Assembly: GCF_015645445.1 (NCBI RefSeq)
Contig: NZ_JADOGI010000054.1
Span: 1-51,013 of the forward strand
Origin: Nonomuraea cypriaca
GTDB taxonomy: Bacteria; Actinomycetota; Actinomycetes; Streptosporangiales; Streptosporangiaceae
Length of the DNA stretch: 51,013 nucleotides
Reading direction: 5' to 3'
The translations under genes were made by a program, and so were the position numbers. Every line of letters begins with the position of its first letter. The first letter of the stretch is position 1. Positions 49,634 to 51,013 of this stretch are shown here, piece by piece. Under the pieces are notes generated by a model. It had not been told where the DNA came from. It did no database searches and worked only from the letters and a program-made list of their open reading frames with translations.

Positions 49634-50751
49634 TCCAGAAGAGGGACGTGTTGCTCGGCCGGTGTCATCGAACCGTGGTAGCCGGTGAACAGGGCCTCGA
49701 CCGGGTGGTTCGTCGGGGTGGTGATGGCCAGGTCGGTGAAGGGGACGGCGACGACGTCGCCGATGCGCTCCAGCCACGCGTCGCGCACTCGCGGCCCGAA
49801 CCAGCCGGACTCGACCGCCTCCTGCCTGGACACCACCCACGCCTTGCCGTCCAGGGTCTCGCGCCACGCCTCCAGCACCCGCTTCGCGGCGCCGCGCTCA
49901 GCGTAGACGTGCCGTGCCCTGGCCTCGCCGCCGAGCAGCGCCACCCCTTCGGTCAGCGCCGGGACCCGCTCGGCGTCGAGCTTCTCGGTGGCGTTGACCA
50001 TGCCGTGGTCGGCGGTGATGAAGAGGGCGGAACCGGGCGGCAGGCCCTCGGCGAGCCGCCGGGCCATGTCGTCGACGACGGCGAGTTGCCGCAGCCACTC
50101 CTCGCTGCCCCAGCCCGTCATGTGCCCGGCCGCGTCGAGGTCGCCGTAGTAGACGGTGACGTGCGCGGGGCGCTCACGCATCGCCTCGTGTACGCGGGCC
50201 ACGCGGTCGTCCAGGGTGTCGGCGGGCACGTAGCGCACTCCGCGATAGACGGCCTCCGTCAGGCCGGTGCCCTGGAACTCGGCGGGCGCGACGTAAACCG
50301 GCTCGATCCCCGCCCTGGCGGCCCGCTGGTAGACGGTGGCCGCGGGCTGCCACTCGGCCGGGTCCATCACCAGGCCGTCGGGCAACGTCCAGCGCAGGCA
50401 GTTGAACAGGTGCCCGGTGCCCGGGACGGCCAGCATGAGGCCGAGCATGCCGTGCTCGCCCGGTGTCAGGCCCGTACCCAGCGAGCACAGGCTCGTCACG
50501 GTCGTGGCGGGGAAGCCGGCGGTGAGCGTCCTGCCCGCCAGCCCGGACAGGAACGGGGCCGTCTCCGCGTGGGCCCGCAGCAGGTCGGCGCCCATGCCGT
50601 CGACGAGGAACAGGCACACGCGATCCGCGGGCTCGATGGCCAGCGCGTTGGGTGCTTCGGGCATCGTGCCGGGCTCGTCCACGCCCAGCGCGGACAACAG
50701 CGCATTCGGCAGATCCGCCAACGTGCCCCCGCCGTACCCCGGCACCAGCAT
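49621..50751 (-). CDS. alkaline-phosphatase-superfamily nucleotide pyrophosphatase/phosphodiesterase
   Basis: The 376 residues show the superfamily metal and nucleophile motifs. They are LFLVDGMGADLL (first Asp), FPATTVTSL (the Thr nucleophile), YYGDLDAAGHMTGWGSEEW (Asp/His), LFITADHGMVN (Asp-His) and GYHGSMTP (last His). It should hydrolyse a phosphodiester or nucleotide sugar in the cytoplasm, since no signal peptide is present. The order phosphodiesterase-rhodanese is also seen in Streptomyces. AGGA lies before ATG 50751. Confidence 0.93.
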   Translation of the reverse strand: MLVPGYGGGTLADLPNALLSALGVDEPGTMPEAPNALAIEPADRVCLFLVDGMGADLLRAHAETAPFLSGLAGRTLTAGFPATTVTSLCSLGTGLTPGEHGMLGLMLAVPGTGHLFNCLRWTLPDGLVMDPAEWQPAATVYQRAARAGIEPVYVAPAEFQGTGLTEAVYRGVRYVPADTLDDRVARVHEAMRERPAHVTVYYGDLDAAGHMTGWGSEEWLRQLAVVDDMARRLAEGLPPGSALFITADHGMVNATEKLDAERVPALTEGVALLGGEARARHVYAERGAAKRVLEAWRETLDGKAWVVSRQEAVESGWFGPRVRDAWLERIGDVVAVPFTDLAITTPTNHPVEALFTGYHGSMTPAEQHVPLLEVRT

Positions 50752-50760
50752 GTTGCCATC

Positions 50761-51013
50761 CTACGTTTGCTGCGTCTTTTGGTGCGCTTCGGGGGTTTCA
50801 TCTCTATCTGTTACGGCGGGCCGACCTGACCGCACTCGCCGACGCCGGTTTCCGGCTGTCATGGCCGGTTGTGAAGGCTCACGGGGTGCTCGCCGTGACG
50901 ACGCGCCTTCTTGGCCGGGTTTCTTCGCGTGTGCTTGGGCCGGGCCCTTATCGGCCTCGTGGGCCGGCCGGGGACGGCCAGACGCACCGAAAAGAGCACC
51001 GTCAGACGCGCCC
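50761..51013 (-). CDS. possible C-terminal tail of a gene continuing past the window
   Basis: One minus-strand frame is open from the window edge to a TAG at 50761-50763 and encodes about 83 Lys/Arg/Pro/Ala-rich, disordered-looking residues (AHEADKGPAQAHAKKPG, RRRRVRSGRPAV). The stop lies just before the phosphodiesterase start, as expected in an operon. Low complexity and the missing N-terminus prevent a firm call; it may also be non-coding. Confidence 0.3.
   Translation of the reverse strand, partial: GASDGALFGASGRPRPAHEADKGPAQAHAKKPGQEGASSRRAPREPSQPAMTAGNRRRRVRSGRPAVTDRDETPEAHQKTQQT

Overview
The window is high-GC DNA with frequent GTG starts and dense, mostly short-spaced genes. It contains actinobacterial marker families (DUF1918, DUF3052, DUF3145, DUF5997, FasR, a monomeric AceE-type pyruvate dehydrogenase, AhpE). 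The fasR-fabD-fabH-acpP-fabF order and the aceE/DUF3052/ahpE cluster match the arrangement known in Streptomyces and Mycobacterium. I infer a filamentous actinomycete, most likely of the Streptosporangiales (Nonomuraea-like). The genus is an inference, not something the sequence proves.

Left part (1-20.5 kb). An incomplete multi-pass membrane protein enters at the edge and meets a broken nuoA-like gene and a secreted YtkA/FixH-like protein. A methyltransferase and an NTF2-like lipoprotein follow. A minus-strand assimilatory nitrate block comes next (narK, molybdopterin nitrate reductase, FAD/[2Fe-2S] electron-transfer protein, nirB, nirD), covering nitrate import and reduction to ammonium. 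After that come two GNAT acetyltransferases, an aldo/keto reductase, a large TPR protein, a WYL regulator next to a VOC protein with a palindrome between them, a DinB-like protein and a secreted TAP-like peptidase.

Middle part (20.5-34 kb). aceE has a strong terminator. A degraded LuxR helix-turn-helix lies upstream of the DUF1918/YjbQ/DUF3052/AhpE/zinc-ribbon/ROK kinase run. A tRNA-Val(UAC) is followed 1.69 kb later by an exact 47-bp copy of its 3' part. The DNA between the copies holds one AAA/DUF4143 ATPase, iteron-like repeats and no integrase, so it looks like a stripped integrative element. Beyond it lie a PIN-toxin remnant, a nucleotidyltransferase-like gene, a LysR-type effector domain without DNA-binding region divergent from a DUF5997 gene, a TerC exporter behind a yybP-ykoY-type riboswitch, and a GH28 pectinase-like enzyme behind a LacI-type operator.

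Right part (34-51 kb). A stand-alone HhH-PHP protein is followed by a three-gene amidoligase set (DUF1190-like, glutathionylspermidine-synthase-like, DUF350). Then comes the fatty-acid operon with fasR upstream and an acyl-CoA carboxylase beta subunit at its end. The most system-like accessory block is at 44.0-48.7 kb: a cytoplasmic-looking S8 protease, a sigma-70 factor, a small beta-rich protein and a TPR-CHAT (caspase-like) protein, all in one direction with a start-stop overlap. A rhodanese and an alkaline-phosphatase-superfamily enzyme close the window.

Many genes that stand at the head of a transcript show a TANNNT hexamer ending 6-8 nt before the start codon and no ribosome binding site. 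This suggests extensive leaderless transcription, and I used it to choose several starts.
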